Of a stretch of DNA of 64,000 nucleotides, positions 43,916 to 53,028 are shown piece after piece. Below the pieces are notes generated by a model. It searched no databases. It was not told the DNA's origin and saw only the letters and a list, made by a program, of their open reading frames with translations. Position numbers and translations under genes: made by a program. Source of the stretch: Paenibacillus pedocola (lineage in GTDB: Bacteria; Bacillota; Bacilli; Paenibacillales; Paenibacillaceae); the NCBI RefSeq assembly GCF_031599675.1, contig NZ_CP134223.1, forward strand, positions 3,596,001-3,660,000, written 5' to 3'. The stretch's first letter is position 1. Each line of letters starts with the position of its first letter.

Positions 43916-44572
43916 TTACATGGACAGCTGCTGCATCTTCCATTTGGTATAAGCCAGAATTTCTCGGGTCTTATATTTCAGCATGGACATGGTTTGAGAC
44001 TCTGTCAGACCCAGCTGCGGTGAGGCATAGCCGATTTCCCTGGCGATCTCCAGCGCCCGCCGCCCGTGATAGGTGTGGGTAATGATCACAACAGAGGTCA
44101 TTCCCTCCTGCTGCATAATCTTTTGACTGAACTTCAGATTCTCATAGGTGCTGGTAGATTCATTCTCCATCAAGATTGCGTCTTCGGGTACACCTTGCGC
44201 CACCAGATAATTCCGCATTCCTTGACCCTCGGTATATTGATAATCTGCCTTGTCCAGACCTCCAGAAACAATAATTCGGCTGAACATCCCTTCATTGTAA
44301 AGCTTCAGTCCATAATCCAGGCGCTCCTTGAGACCCGGACTGGGTTCATCTCCCCACATAGCCATCCCGAGGATAATACCGGCATCCGCCTTCGTCATCG
44401 GAGCAGTTGTTGCGGTGTTATTAATACGGTTAAATGCAACCGCACACCAAAGCAGACCTGCTGCCGCTACAAAAATACAAACGATCAGCAGATTGCGTTT
44501 GAGGTGGGAGCGCCCTCTCCGGGATACCTTTCGGATTGGAGACGAGCCTTTTTGGTATACATACCATTCCAT
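43916..44572 (-). CDS. YdcF/SanA-like membrane protein (DUF218)
   Basis: A 218-residue protein with one N-terminal transmembrane segment (about 26-46) and an extracellular DUF218 domain (ADAGIILGMAMWGDEPSPGLKERLDYGLKLY, SGGL, EGQGMRNYLVAQGVPEDAILMENESTSTYENL). The family is linked to envelope integrity and vancomycin sensitivity in E. coli (SanA). Its AGGAGG site lies at the end of the DUF402 gene upstream, so the two are coupled. Confidence 0.85.
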   Translation of the reverse strand: MEWYVYQKGSSPIRKVSRRGRSHLKRNLLIVCIFVAAAGLLWCAVAFNRINNTATTAPMTKADAGIILGMAMWGDEPSPGLKERLDYGLKLYNEGMFSRIIVSGGLDKADYQYTEGQGMRNYLVAQGVPEDAILMENESTSTYENLKFSQKIMQQEGMTSVVIITHTYHGRRALEIAREIGYASPQLGLTESQTMSMLKYKTREILAYTKWKMQQLSM

Positions 44573-44574
44573 TT

Positions 44575-45129
44575 CTATTTCCTCCTGAATTCTCCGTGGT
44601 GAAACAATTCGGCACGGTGCTTCAGAGAAAGAGCAAAATAAGGAAAGGCGTGTGCGTCTATGCTGCGCAGAATACTCTTGGCTGTTGCCCAGGCCAGATT
44701 ATAGTCACTGTCCGTAATATCTTCCCGCTCCAGTGCTTCCTCAAGCTCATCCTCATCGAGTAAAAATACTTCACCGTTCCACAGTACTACAACATCCAGA
44801 TACAGATCGTCAAACCAGGGGACACCTTGATCTGTAACCCCCTGAACCTTGCAGGTGTCTATGTACCATTGTACAATATTCTGCCGTTCATCAAACATGG
44901 CCGTGACAATATAATGGCTATCCTTGGGAAAATACTGCAGCCATGAATAGCCTTTGTCCGCGATACGGTATGTATGTCTGCCGTAGCTCTTCCACAGAGG
45001 TTCCTTCAGCCCGTAAATAGTATAAAGTGTGATATAACCGCTGAATTCCCGGGTTTCCACATAGCGGCAGGCAAAATGGCGGCGCGTAATCCGGCGCCAG
45101 TTGGCCCGGTCTCCGAATTTACGTTTCAT
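44575..45129 (-). CDS. DUF402 nucleoside di-/triphosphatase
   Basis: A 184-residue protein of the DUF402 fold; relatives such as B. subtilis YgaC and staphylococcal Ntdp hydrolyse nucleoside di- and triphosphates. Typical segments are YFPKDSHYIVTAMFDERQNIVQWYIDTC, PWFDDLYLDVVVLWNGEVFLLDEDELEEAL and SLKHRAELFHHG. I choose the ATG at 45129, after AGAGGG; the frame extends 20 more codons. Confidence 0.87.
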   Translation of the reverse strand: MKRKFGDRANWRRITRRHFACRYVETREFSGYITLYTIYGLKEPLWKSYGRHTYRIADKGYSWLQYFPKDSHYIVTAMFDERQNIVQWYIDTCKVQGVTDQGVPWFDDLYLDVVVLWNGEVFLLDEDELEEALEREDITDSDYNLAWATAKSILRSIDAHAFPYFALSLKHRAELFHHGEFRRK

Positions 45130-45241
45130 ATGAATAACCCTCTCGAATAATGGTGTATTCAGCTTAACACATTTGGCAGACACACTCAAAACAAGACTTA
45201 CATTATACGACTGCCGTCTGTACCACTAGTTCCCCGTACAC

Positions 45242-45289
45242 AAAAAAACGGCAGCCCTACCTCCACAGATTCAGAGGTACGGCCGCCGG
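45242..45289 (-). terminator. Terminator of the class A PBP gene
   Basis: CGGC...TACCTC pairs with GAGGTA...GCCG with small bulges; seven T follow on the minus strand. Confidence 0.85.
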
Positions 45290-45339
45290 ATTTATGCCTG
45301 ACTGGCAAAAGCCATTCTAATACTTGTTACTACTTAATT

Positions 45340-47964
45340 CTACAAAGCAGCTGCCGGATCCGTTCCCGCTTCGGTACCGTCATCCGGCCCGGTGTTGCCG
45401 CTGCCCGGTGTAACTACCGGAGTAGCAGTCGGTGCCAAGGTGGCCGGAGGCGGGGTGGTAGTACTCTCAGGGGGATTTGTAGGTGCTCCGCCGTTGCCGG
45501 CTCCATTCCCCGCACCATTACCGTTCCCATTGCCGTTGCCGTTCCCATTCCCTCCACCATTGCCATTGCCATTCCCGTTGCCCCCGCCGTTATTGCCGCC
45601 AGGAGCACCGTTTCCGGCACCATTCCCGTTCCCGTTATTTTCACCGTTACCTGGGTTATCCGTCGGTTGATTGGGATCAAGCGTCGGTTCCGGCTCCGTA
45701 GTAGGGGCTTCATCCTGTACGGCAACAGTAACAGCTCCGGAAGGCTCGCTTTCCGTATCCAGTTCAGGATAGTATGCTGTCACATAATACTCATACGTCA
45801 ATCCAGGCATAGCGCTAATGTCGCCTACACTGGAAGACATCGTGTTAAGTAACGGACTATAATCAGCCTCTGAAGTCTCGCGGCGGTAGATGCGGTATTC
45901 CACGCCTTCCGTCTGCGCAGGCTCCCAGCTAAGGTTAACGGTCATCGTGGATGGATCATAAGCTGCGGTCAAGCCGTTGACAGGCTGCACCGTTTCAGGT
46001 GTTGCTGTTGGTTCAGTCTTCACTGCACCCTCAGGTGTAGGGAACGACTTGCTTGGAACTCCCTCCAGCGCCTCTTTCATCACCTTCCCCCAGAAGGCAG
46101 CAGCAAGCGGGCTGCTGTTCTTAAGCAGGTGGGTCTTGTTGGGCTTGTCATACCCCATCCAGACAGCTGCGGTCCATTCCGGTGTATACCCGACGAACCA
46201 GACGTCCCGGTTAGAGCTGATTCCTTCGTAACCGCTTTGTGTGGTACCGGTCTTACCGGCAACCGGACGGTTGATTTTTGCTTTTTTACCTGTTCCGTCG
46301 GTTACGACCTCTTGCATCATTTGTGTCATCTGATAGGCCGTATTCTCACTCATTACCCGTTCAGGGGTTGTGTTCGCTTTATAGACTGTTTCTCCGTCGC
46401 TGTTGGCAATTGACTTAATCGAGTAGGCTTCCCTAAGTTCTCCGCCGTTGGCAAAAGAACTGTAGGCCTGGGCCATTTCCAGTGTATTGGTACCTTTACT
46501 CATACCACCGAGCGCGAGCGACAGATTCTTGTCATCATCACTCAGATCAATACCAAGCTTTTTCGCGAACTGGAAGCCGGTATTCACACCAATTTCATTC
46601 AGCAGCCAGACTGCCGGAATATTCTCTGACTTCGTAATCGCTGCGCTCATGCTGATCGTTGACGAGTACCCGTGCAGATTGTTCGGACAGTAGGTGCCGA
46701 AGCACTGTTTCTCATTGCTGAGCATGGATTCGCTGGTAAACTTGCCTGATTCAAGAGCCGGCGCATAAGCAACCAGAGGCTTAAAGGATGAACCCGGAGA
46801 ACGACGGCTGCCGTTAACACGGCTAAAGCCTTTTTTCTCATAATTACGTCCGCCCATCAGGGCGACAATGCTGCCATTTTCCTGATTGATGATGGTCATA
46901 GAGCCCTGTACAAGCTCATCGTCTACACTTTCCTCAAAGTTATCGCTGTCGGCAAAAGCATCCTCCACCGTTTCCTGGGCATGCTTATCCATCGTGGTAT
47001 AGATTTTGTAGCCGCCGATGTTCAAATCGTCCTCTGTCAGTCCGAATTTCTCTTCTGCTTCATCAATGGCAAAATCTATAAATGCCTGATAGCGCTGCTT
47101 GCTTTCCGGCGGCTTGTAGTTGTAATCTACCACTTTAGCCTCATCCATCTGTTCCTTGGTGATATAACCCTGATCATACATGAGCTGCAGCACTACTCCC
47201 CGGCGTTCTTTGGAGAGCTCCGGATTGCGGAGCGGATTGTAGCGGGAAGGCCCCTTTGGCATCGCTGCCAGGGTTGCAATTTGCCACAGTTCCAGATCCT
47301 TCAGATTGCTCTTGCCGAAATAACGAATTGACGCTGCCTTGATGCCATACACCGTTCCGCCGAAGGGAATACGGTTAAGATACATCGTGATAATTTCAGG
47401 TTTGGTCTTTGTATTCTCCAATGCTACAGCAATTGATACCTCTGTCGCCTTACGGAAAAAGGTCTTATCGCGTGTAAGGAAGATATTCTTTGCCAGCTGC
47501 TGGGTAATGGTACTGCCGCCCTCCACCATACTGCGGGCTGCAATATCCTTTACGGCTGCGCGGCCGATCGACCAGAAATCTACACCCTTGTGTTCAAAGA
47601 ACCGTTTATCCTCTGTTGCGACGAAGGCGTTAATCACCTGTTCAGGAATGTCCTCGTATTCGACCGGATCGCTTTTCTCGAGCGACAGCTCTCCGATCAG
47701 GTTCGCATTCCGGTCAAAAATTTGCGTTGGCGGATTCACCGTCAGTTTGTCCTGATTCTCATTCAACAGCTTCTGGCCGTTAAGCATAATGAACAGATAG
47801 CCTCCAAGCGCACAAAAAATCGCCAGCGCCATTGCAAAAAACAAACTCCACAGCACACGTTTCTTGGTTAGAAACTTTTTCTTTTTCTTAGACTTCCCTT
47901 TGGAATTCGACTGGTTCGGTTGTCTGTTTCTATTGTTCGTCCTGGATATTTCGTCTCTGGACAT
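45340..47964 (-). CDS. Class A penicillin-binding protein 1A/1B
   Basis: Bifunctional peptidoglycan synthase. Order: basic cytoplasmic tail, transmembrane anchor (about 35-58), glycosyltransferase GT51 domain (EDKRFFEHKGVD, GGSTITQQLAKN), transpeptidase domain with SPGSSFKP (near residue 391), KSEN (about 447) and KTGTT (about 568), a fibronectin-type III module (about 665-755), and a glycine/asparagine-rich tail (about 770-830). AGGAGG lies just before the ATG. The FN3 and Gly/Asn tail are common in Paenibacillus-type PBP1 and may reach into the wall. Confidence 0.95.
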   Translation of the reverse strand: MSRDEISRTNNRNRQPNQSNSKGKSKKKKKFLTKKRVLWSLFFAMALAIFCALGGYLFIMLNGQKLLNENQDKLTVNPPTQIFDRNANLIGELSLEKSDPVEYEDIPEQVINAFVATEDKRFFEHKGVDFWSIGRAAVKDIAARSMVEGGSTITQQLAKNIFLTRDKTFFRKATEVSIAVALENTKTKPEIITMYLNRIPFGGTVYGIKAASIRYFGKSNLKDLELWQIATLAAMPKGPSRYNPLRNPELSKERRGVVLQLMYDQGYITKEQMDEAKVVDYNYKPPESKQRYQAFIDFAIDEAEEKFGLTEDDLNIGGYKIYTTMDKHAQETVEDAFADSDNFEESVDDELVQGSMTIINQENGSIVALMGGRNYEKKGFSRVNGSRRSPGSSFKPLVAYAPALESGKFTSESMLSNEKQCFGTYCPNNLHGYSSTISMSAAITKSENIPAVWLLNEIGVNTGFQFAKKLGIDLSDDDKNLSLALGGMSKGTNTLEMAQAYSSFANGGELREAYSIKSIANSDGETVYKANTTPERVMSENTAYQMTQMMQEVVTDGTGKKAKINRPVAGKTGTTQSGYEGISSNRDVWFVGYTPEWTAAVWMGYDKPNKTHLLKNSSPLAAAFWGKVMKEALEGVPSKSFPTPEGAVKTEPTATPETVQPVNGLTAAYDPSTMTVNLSWEPAQTEGVEYRIYRRETSEADYSPLLNTMSSSVGDISAMPGLTYEYYVTAYYPELDTESEPSGAVTVAVQDEAPTTEPEPTLDPNQPTDNPGNGENNGNGNGAGNGAPGGNNGGGNGNGNGNGGGNGNGNGNGNGNGAGNGAGNGGAPTNPPESTTTPPPATLAPTATPVVTPGSGNTGPDDGTEAGTDPAAAL
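45480..45660. repeat. Gly/Asn-coding short-period repeat in the PBP tail
   Basis: A low-complexity stretch encoding NGNGNG and GGN units; the DNA has imperfect 6-bp and longer periodicity and may vary in length between strains. Confidence 0.7.
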
Positions 47965-48017
47965 GCTGCCTCCTGACTCCCTTTCGGAAATATCTTCAAA
48001 TTTGTCGGCACGAATGA

Positions 48018-48044
48018 AAAGAACAACCTTCGCAGGTTGCTCTC
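48018..48044 (-). terminator. Hairpin between hfq and the PBP gene
   Basis: AGAGCAACCT pairs with AGGTTGTTCT (one wobble); TTTC follows on the minus strand, a weak T-run. Probably the hfq terminator. Confidence 0.55.
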
Positions 48045-48101
48045 GCGCACTCTATTCAAACGGTTTATAAACAAAAAAGTTTCGCTTTAAAACAGTAAAT
48101 G

Positions 48102-48341
48102 TTATTCTTCGTTGCCGCTATCCTGCATCAAAGAGACGCTGCGCTGCGGTGTGAAGGTCGAGATCGCATGCTTGTACACCATTTGCTGGCGCCCGTCACT
48201 GTCGATGACAATTGTAAAATTGTCAAACGCTTTAATGATTCCCCGGATTTGAAAACCGTTGGTTAAATATACTGTAGCAGGGATATTCTCTTTACGCAGC
48301 TGGTTCAAGAACGTATCTTGGATGTTAATGGACTTGTTCAT
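48102..48341 (-). CDS. hfq: RNA chaperone Hfq
   Basis: A 79-residue Sm-like RNA-binding protein. Sm1 is in [40 protein letters not shown] and Sm2 in [10 protein letters not shown]. The ATG at 48341 (MNKSINIQD) lies eight bases after GGGGG. It has its own promoter, unlike many operons with miaA. The usual gene order miaA-hfq is broken by a ymaF-like gene. Confidence 0.95.
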   Translation of the reverse strand: MNKSINIQDTFLNQLRKENIPATVYLTNGFQIRGIIKAFDNFTIVIDSDGRQQMVYKHAISTFTPQRSVSLMQDSGNEE

Positions 48342-48412
48342 ATGACGTACCCCCAATGGTTCAATTAGATTGTTCAGAAGTATATTCAACACCTGAGAGA
48401 AACTTTCCTGCT

Positions 48413-48442
48413 ATTATACCACGTAATATGCAGTTACATCAA
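48413..48442 (-). promoter_or_regulatory. Promoter of hfq
   Basis: TTGATG (48437-48442), 18-bp spacer and TATAAT (48413-48418) with a TG extended -10 on the minus strand; the leader is about 65 bases. Confidence 0.75.
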
Positions 48443-48577
48443 TTAAGTAAATAGTGCGGACTGGTTTGTTCGATGTGTACAATTGTGTGATCATAGCCTG
48501 TTCTCTCATGTATATGTTAAATCTTCGGCCCCCTTCCCGTCAATCTCGCCGCTTTTGGTTGTTATTGAAACGGCAAT

Positions 48578-48607
48578 AACCCCGCCTGTCTATGGACTGG
48601 CGGGGCT
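48578..48607 (-). terminator. Hairpin after ymaF
   Basis: CCCCGCC and GGCGGGG (48580-48586 with 48599-48605) pair; only TTATTG follows, so a weak terminator. Confidence 0.4.
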
Positions 48608-48618
48608 CCATTCAAAGG

Positions 48619-48981
48619 TTAAATAAGCGGAGACTGGATCAACGTCGCAAAATTAAAAGGATGGACATGCCCGTCGTTCCGTGTGGTCTGGCCTGTTACA
48701 AAGTGAACGTGCTTTCCATTGCCTACAGATATTGCCGGTCCTGTCCGGATCTTTTTAAGATTGTGAAAATGGCCGGCAAAATCTGTTTTGCTGAGATCAA
48801 TTTCATGAACATGACTGCTACCGACCCGGATTGCCTGCCCGGTAACTCCTGCGAAGCGGTGGTTATGCCGATCCGCGCCTTCTTCGGCCAGTTTCGTACT
48901 GCCTTCAAATTCATGCACATGCCGCTGAGCCCGTTTCGGATATTTTGGCTTTTGCTTAAGAGTAGAACTTCGCTTCTGCAT
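48619..48981 (-). CDS. YmaF-like histidine-rich repeat protein
   Basis: A 120-residue protein of the YmaF family. It has about six HxH motifs (RHVHEFEG, RHNHRFAGV, SHVHEID, GHFHNL, KHVHFVTG, GHVHPFN), each followed by a short beta-like segment. The layout suggests a small repeat fold able to bind metal ions, but no function is known. In B. subtilis ymaF lies near miaA/hfq as here. The site AAGGAGG is ten bases before the ATG. Confidence 0.85.
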   Translation of the reverse strand: MQKRSSTLKQKPKYPKRAQRHVHEFEGSTKLAEEGADRHNHRFAGVTGQAIRVGSSHVHEIDLSKTDFAGHFHNLKKIRTGPAISVGNGKHVHFVTGQTTRNDGHVHPFNFATLIQSPLI

Positions 48982-49099
48982 CCTGTGCCCGCCTCCTTAC
49001 AATTATGAATTCCAATAGCATTCTATTAAAAAAGGTAATTGTTAGTGCTAGGCAAATTTCAGAGAAATAAAGATACTTTTGAATTTATTTTGTTAAAAA

Positions 49100-49149
49100 C
49101 AAAAAAAAGATGCCTTAGAGTGCGCATACATACACTTTACAGGCATCTT
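49100..49149 (-). terminator. Terminator of the mutSL-miaA operon
   Basis: AAGATGCCT and AGGCATCTT pair (49108-49116 with 49141-49149) and eight T follow on the minus strand. Confidence 0.9.
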
Positions 49150-49183
49150 ATAGCTGCAGATAATATTAGTAAAAATTATTGTA

Positions 49184-50140
49184 TCAAAGTGTACCCTCAA
49201 AACGGCGGGAGATAATCTCACGTATTTTCACAAGATTCTCCGAATAGTTCTGTTCATTAAAATCTTCAATCCACTGTATTTCCTTCATATGACGGAACCA
49301 GGATAGCTGCCGTTTGGCGAACCGGCGGGTATCGCGTTTAAGCAATGTAACTGCCTCTTCCTGCGTCAGCTCTCCAGCCAGATATGCCGCTATTTCCTTA
49401 TAACCCAGGCCCTGCATTGCTACCAGGCTTCTATTGTAGCCTTTGTCGAGCAGCCCTTGCACTTCTTGGATTAACCCCTGTTCCAGCATCTGGTCAATAC
49501 GGTCCTCAATACGCTTATACAGGATCTTTCGGTCCATAGTCAGACCTATAAGACACAGCTCGTACGGGGATTCTTTCTTCTGATCTGCCTGCGCAGCGGA
49601 AAGGGTGACCTTGGTCTGGTGATGAATTTCCAGTGCGCGGATAATCCGGCGTCGGTCATTGGGATGCAGCCGGGCAGCACTGGCCGGGTCTACGGCAGCA
49701 AGCCGGGCATGCAGCGCCTCTGCCCCGTGCTCTTCTGCAAACGCATCCTGCTCACTCCGGAACGCTTCATCCGCAACCGCCTCAGAGAAGCGGAATCCGT
49801 AGCACAGAGACTCAATATACAGCCCTGTTCCGCCAACAATAAAGGGCAGCTTGCCTCTGGCACTGATCTCTTCTATCAGTCTTTTGCCCTGCTCCTGAAA
49901 TTCTGCAGCCGAATAGGCATCCTCGGGATCATGAATATCGATTAGATGATGGGGAATGCCTTTCATTTCGGCGGTGGTGATCTTAGCTGTGCCGATGTCC
50001 ATTCCGCGATACACCTGCATGGAATCTCCGGATATGATTTCGGCATTATAAGCCGCTGCCAGCTCCAGGCTCAGCCTGGTTTTGCCGACTGCAGTCGGTC
50101 CCAGCAGCACCAGTACTTTACGTTTTGTCTCAGTTGTCAA
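49184..50140 (-). CDS. miaA: tRNA dimethylallyltransferase
   Basis: Adds an isopentenyl group to adenosine-37 of tRNAs reading codons that start with U. P-loop GPTAVGKTRLSLELA, substrate loop SGDSMQVYRGMDIGTAK, IPHHLIDI and FIVGGTGLYI are conserved. The start is TTG at 50140 after GGGGTGA, inside the end of the upstream methyltransferase gene (11-bp overlap). It ends the mutS-mutL-rsmJ-like-miaA operon. Confidence 0.96.
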   Translation of the reverse strand: MTTETKRKVLVLLGPTAVGKTRLSLELAAAYNAEIISGDSMQVYRGMDIGTAKITTAEMKGIPHHLIDIHDPEDAYSAAEFQEQGKRLIEEISARGKLPFIVGGTGLYIESLCYGFRFSEAVADEAFRSEQDAFAEEHGAEALHARLAAVDPASAARLHPNDRRRIIRALEIHHQTKVTLSAAQADQKKESPYELCLIGLTMDRKILYKRIEDRIDQMLEQGLIQEVQGLLDKGYNRSLVAMQGLGYKEIAAYLAGELTQEEAVTLLKRDTRRFAKRQLSWFRHMKEIQWIEDFNEQNYSENLVKIREIISRRFEGTL

Positions 50141-50909
50141 TGCGTATCACCCCGTACGATATTTTAGCGCTCCCCCGGAGCAGCTCCTCAAAACCAAGCC
50201 GGGCAAATTCGCCGCTTAATGCTTTCTCTTTGAGCAGGACTGTTTTCCGGGCTATCCGGACCGCTTCTGCGACACTCTCAGCCGAAAGGGCTGCCGTGTT
50301 GGCAAATTGGCGCAGCGGCGAGATCGCCGAGGAGTCCATTAGGGGGACCCTAAACATCGGGTCAAAATAAACAATATCTATGCTATTGTCCGGAATAGCG
50401 CGTAAATACTGTAAATGCTCGCTGTGCACCACCTGGATACGCCGCAGCGCTTCATTTACTTTAATCTGTCCTGAGGTATAATGCCTCATTCCTTCAAGGA
50501 GCAGGGTATAGAGCGGCAGTGAGCTCTCCAGCGCTATTACAGCCGACTCGGCTCCACCGTGTACAGCAAACAGGAGGGAGTCACTGCCAAGACCTGCGGT
50601 GCAGTCCAGCACACTGTCTCCCGGCTGCATTCCCGCAGCTTCAATCATGGGATCAGGTTCGCCTTTCAATATCCGTTTCGCCCGGACAAAGCCCATGCTG
50701 GGATGAAACTCCATCGGCGGCATTCCCGGTGTAATCAGCCGGACTGCTTCCTGGAGCACTACCAGGATTTCCTGATCCCCATACCGCTCTACCAGCTTCT
50801 TCATGGACATTTTTCCCCGCGGCTTAAAGCTTGTGCCGGTATGCTCTGCCAGGCCTTCAGCCCGCTGAACAATTTCCGGTATCGGGTCAAAGCCCGTAGT
50901 TATAATCAT
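50130..50909 (-). CDS. RsmJ-like class I SAM methyltransferase
   Basis: A 259-residue methyltransferase with SAM motif LDCTAGLGSDSLLFAV and catalytic-type motif DIVYFDPMFRVP, resembling RsmJ (16S rRNA m2G) and B. subtilis YpiP. The start is the ATG at 50909 after CGGAGG, not the longer frame to 51011 that overlaps mutL. A role in rRNA modification is likely but the site is unknown. It lies between mutL and miaA. Confidence 0.85.
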   Translation of the reverse strand: MIITTGFDPIPEIVQRAEGLAEHTGTSFKPRGKMSMKKLVERYGDQEILVVLQEAVRLITPGMPPMEFHPSMGFVRAKRILKGEPDPMIEAAGMQPGDSVLDCTAGLGSDSLLFAVHGGAESAVIALESSLPLYTLLLEGMRHYTSGQIKVNEALRRIQVVHSEHLQYLRAIPDNSIDIVYFDPMFRVPLMDSSAISPLRQFANTAALSAESVAEAVRIARKTVLLKEKALSGEFARLGFEELLRGSAKISYGVIRIDN

Positions 50910-50943
50910 GATGCCTCCGATCTGTCTGCCTTCTTTATCTTTA

Positions 50944-52977
50944 CTACATAACACGTTTGAACAGCTTCTCCAAATCATAGGCGGAAAAGGATACAACGAT
51001 CGGCCGTCCATGCGGGCAGGTATAGGGCTGCTTGCAGGCTGCCAGCCTTGAGAGAAGCGCTTCTACTTCCGGCTCCGTCAGCTTCTGGTTAGCTTTAATG
51101 GAAGCCTTGCAGGAGCAGAGTATGGAGGATTTCTCGCGCAGCTTCGCCAGATCAATCGAACGCTCGCTCAGTACCCATTCTGCCATTTCTTCTACCAGCG
51201 CCTTCTCTTCCCCCTCAGGAAACCAGTAAGGCAAAGAGCGGACCAGGAATGTCTGGCCGCCGAAATGCTCCAGAAAGACGCCAGCCTGCTGGAACCAGTG
51301 AAGCCGCTCGCTGAGCTGGCGGCTCTCCGATGGAGTAAACTCCAGGGTAATAGGCAGCAGCAGCTCCTGCGAGGCATCCTCCGGACGACCGAACTTCTCA
51401 TAGTAATATTCGTAGTTAATCCGTTCATGTGCAGCGTGCTGGTCAATCAGATACAGTCCGCTGTCATTCTGGGCAATAATATATGTGCCGTGATGCTGGC
51501 CGATATAGTTCAGCTCAGGAAACTGCGGAAGACCGGGATCCGTATTGCCGCTTGGAGCGTATAGCTCCTCTGCCGAAGGCAGGTTTCCTCGTCCGGGCGT
51601 GGCTGCCGGCTGCCGGAAGCTGCCGTTACCTTCGCTTGTCCGTGGACGCGCAGCGTTCTGGGGATAGCTGCCGCTATAGGCAGACGCACTCTCCCTGGTC
51701 TGCGGCTGGAAGGACTGTAACTGTCCGGGCCGCTGATCGCGGGCGCTGCCAAACAGCGGCGCACTGCTCTCTCCGCCGCCACGGCTCACAGCCGGTGATC
51801 CGTAGCCGCTACCGGATACACTTGAATAGGGCTCTCCTCCAGGGACAGGCATGTCCTGTGATACTGGAGTTCCTGCAGCAGACTCCGGTGGCTGCGGTAT
51901 CGTTCCTTTGGTGAAAGCGAACTGCTCCTGGATGAAGGAGCTGCTGCCTTTTCCGCCGAGCACTTCCTTACCAGGGCGGGGAATCAGGCTTTGGCCGAGA
52001 AGGACCTTGCGGAGCTCCTGTTCAACAAAGGTATACAGCTCATTTTCCTTACTAAAGCGGACTTCCAGCTTCGCCGGATGCACATTGACATCAACAAGCG
52101 ACGGATGCATGTCAAGCTGCAGCACGAGCAGCGGATAACGGTTGATCGGCAGCAGCGTATGATAGGCCCGCAGGATCGCCGCGTTCAGGCCGTTGCTGCG
52201 GATATAACGACCGCCCACAATCGTGGTGACCGCATTCCGGTTGGAACGGGTCCATTCCGGCCGGCTGATGTAGCCTGAGATCCGGTAATCCGGATCCTCT
52301 GCATTTACCGGCAGCATCGCCTTAGCAGCGGATGTGCCGTAGACGGCAGCGATGACCTGAAGCAGATCGCCGTTGCCGAGGGTATGCAGCAGCTGGTTGC
52401 CATTATGATGCAGTGTAAAAGAGATATTCGGATGTGCCAAGGCCATCCGGTACATCGCATCCGAAATATGCCCCAGCTCTGTTTGGATGCTCTTCATGTA
52501 TTTCAGCCTTGCCGGGGTATTATAAAACAATTCCCGTACAGCCAGATCACTGCCCTTCCCGGACGGATTATCTTCATTCCGGATCAGTTTACCGCCTTCG
52601 ATATCGATCACTCTGCCTTTACCGTCATCATTGCTTGCAGTCAGCAGTGATACCTTAGACACGGCCGCAATACTGGGCAATGCTTCGCCCCGGAACCCGA
52701 GGCTGGTGATCTGGAACAAATCACGGCCATTGGCAATTTTACTCGTTGCATGGCGGTAGAAGGCGGTCTCGCAATCCTCAGGCTCGATGCCTGAGCCGTT
52801 GTCTTTAACCCGGATACTCTGCAGGCCGCCCTCTTCTACCGTAACCTCAATGCGGGTACTGCCGGCATCAATCGCATTTTCTACCAGCTCCTTCACAACA
52901 GAAGCAGGACGCTCCACCACTTCCCCGGCAGCAATCTGGTTGGCAATATGCTCGTCCAGTACATGAATTTTGGCCAT
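50944..52977 (-). CDS. mutL: DNA mismatch repair protein MutL
   Basis: GHKL ATPase and endonuclease of mismatch repair. N-terminal motifs: IAAGEVVERPASVVKELVENAIDAG, DNGSGI, and GFRGEALPSI. The central linker (about 340-480) is long, low in order, and rich in Ser, Gly and Pro. The C-terminal domain carries the endonuclease motif DQHAAHERINYE and the CPHGRP motif. It lies 52 bp after mutS. Confidence 0.97.
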   Translation of the reverse strand: MAKIHVLDEHIANQIAAGEVVERPASVVKELVENAIDAGSTRIEVTVEEGGLQSIRVKDNGSGIEPEDCETAFYRHATSKIANGRDLFQITSLGFRGEALPSIAAVSKVSLLTASNDDGKGRVIDIEGGKLIRNEDNPSGKGSDLAVRELFYNTPARLKYMKSIQTELGHISDAMYRMALAHPNISFTLHHNGNQLLHTLGNGDLLQVIAAVYGTSAAKAMLPVNAEDPDYRISGYISRPEWTRSNRNAVTTIVGGRYIRSNGLNAAILRAYHTLLPINRYPLLVLQLDMHPSLVDVNVHPAKLEVRFSKENELYTFVEQELRKVLLGQSLIPRPGKEVLGGKGSSSFIQEQFAFTKGTIPQPPESAAGTPVSQDMPVPGGEPYSSVSGSGYGSPAVSRGGGESSAPLFGSARDQRPGQLQSFQPQTRESASAYSGSYPQNAARPRTSEGNGSFRQPAATPGRGNLPSAEELYAPSGNTDPGLPQFPELNYIGQHHGTYIIAQNDSGLYLIDQHAAHERINYEYYYEKFGRPEDASQELLLPITLEFTPSESRQLSERLHWFQQAGVFLEHFGGQTFLVRSLPYWFPEGEEKALVEEMAEWVLSERSIDLAKLREKSSILCSCKASIKANQKLTEPEVEALLSRLAACKQPYTCPHGRPIVVSFSAYDLEKLFKRVM

Positions 52978-53028
52978 GAATCATTCACCTCGCGGTTAGC
53001 ATTTTTAATCCGGCAGTCTGCCGCACTA

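Noticed and set aside
48592..49008. 138-codon plus-strand frame opposite ymaF
   Set aside because: Shadow of the histidine-repeat gene, which has a good ribosome site.
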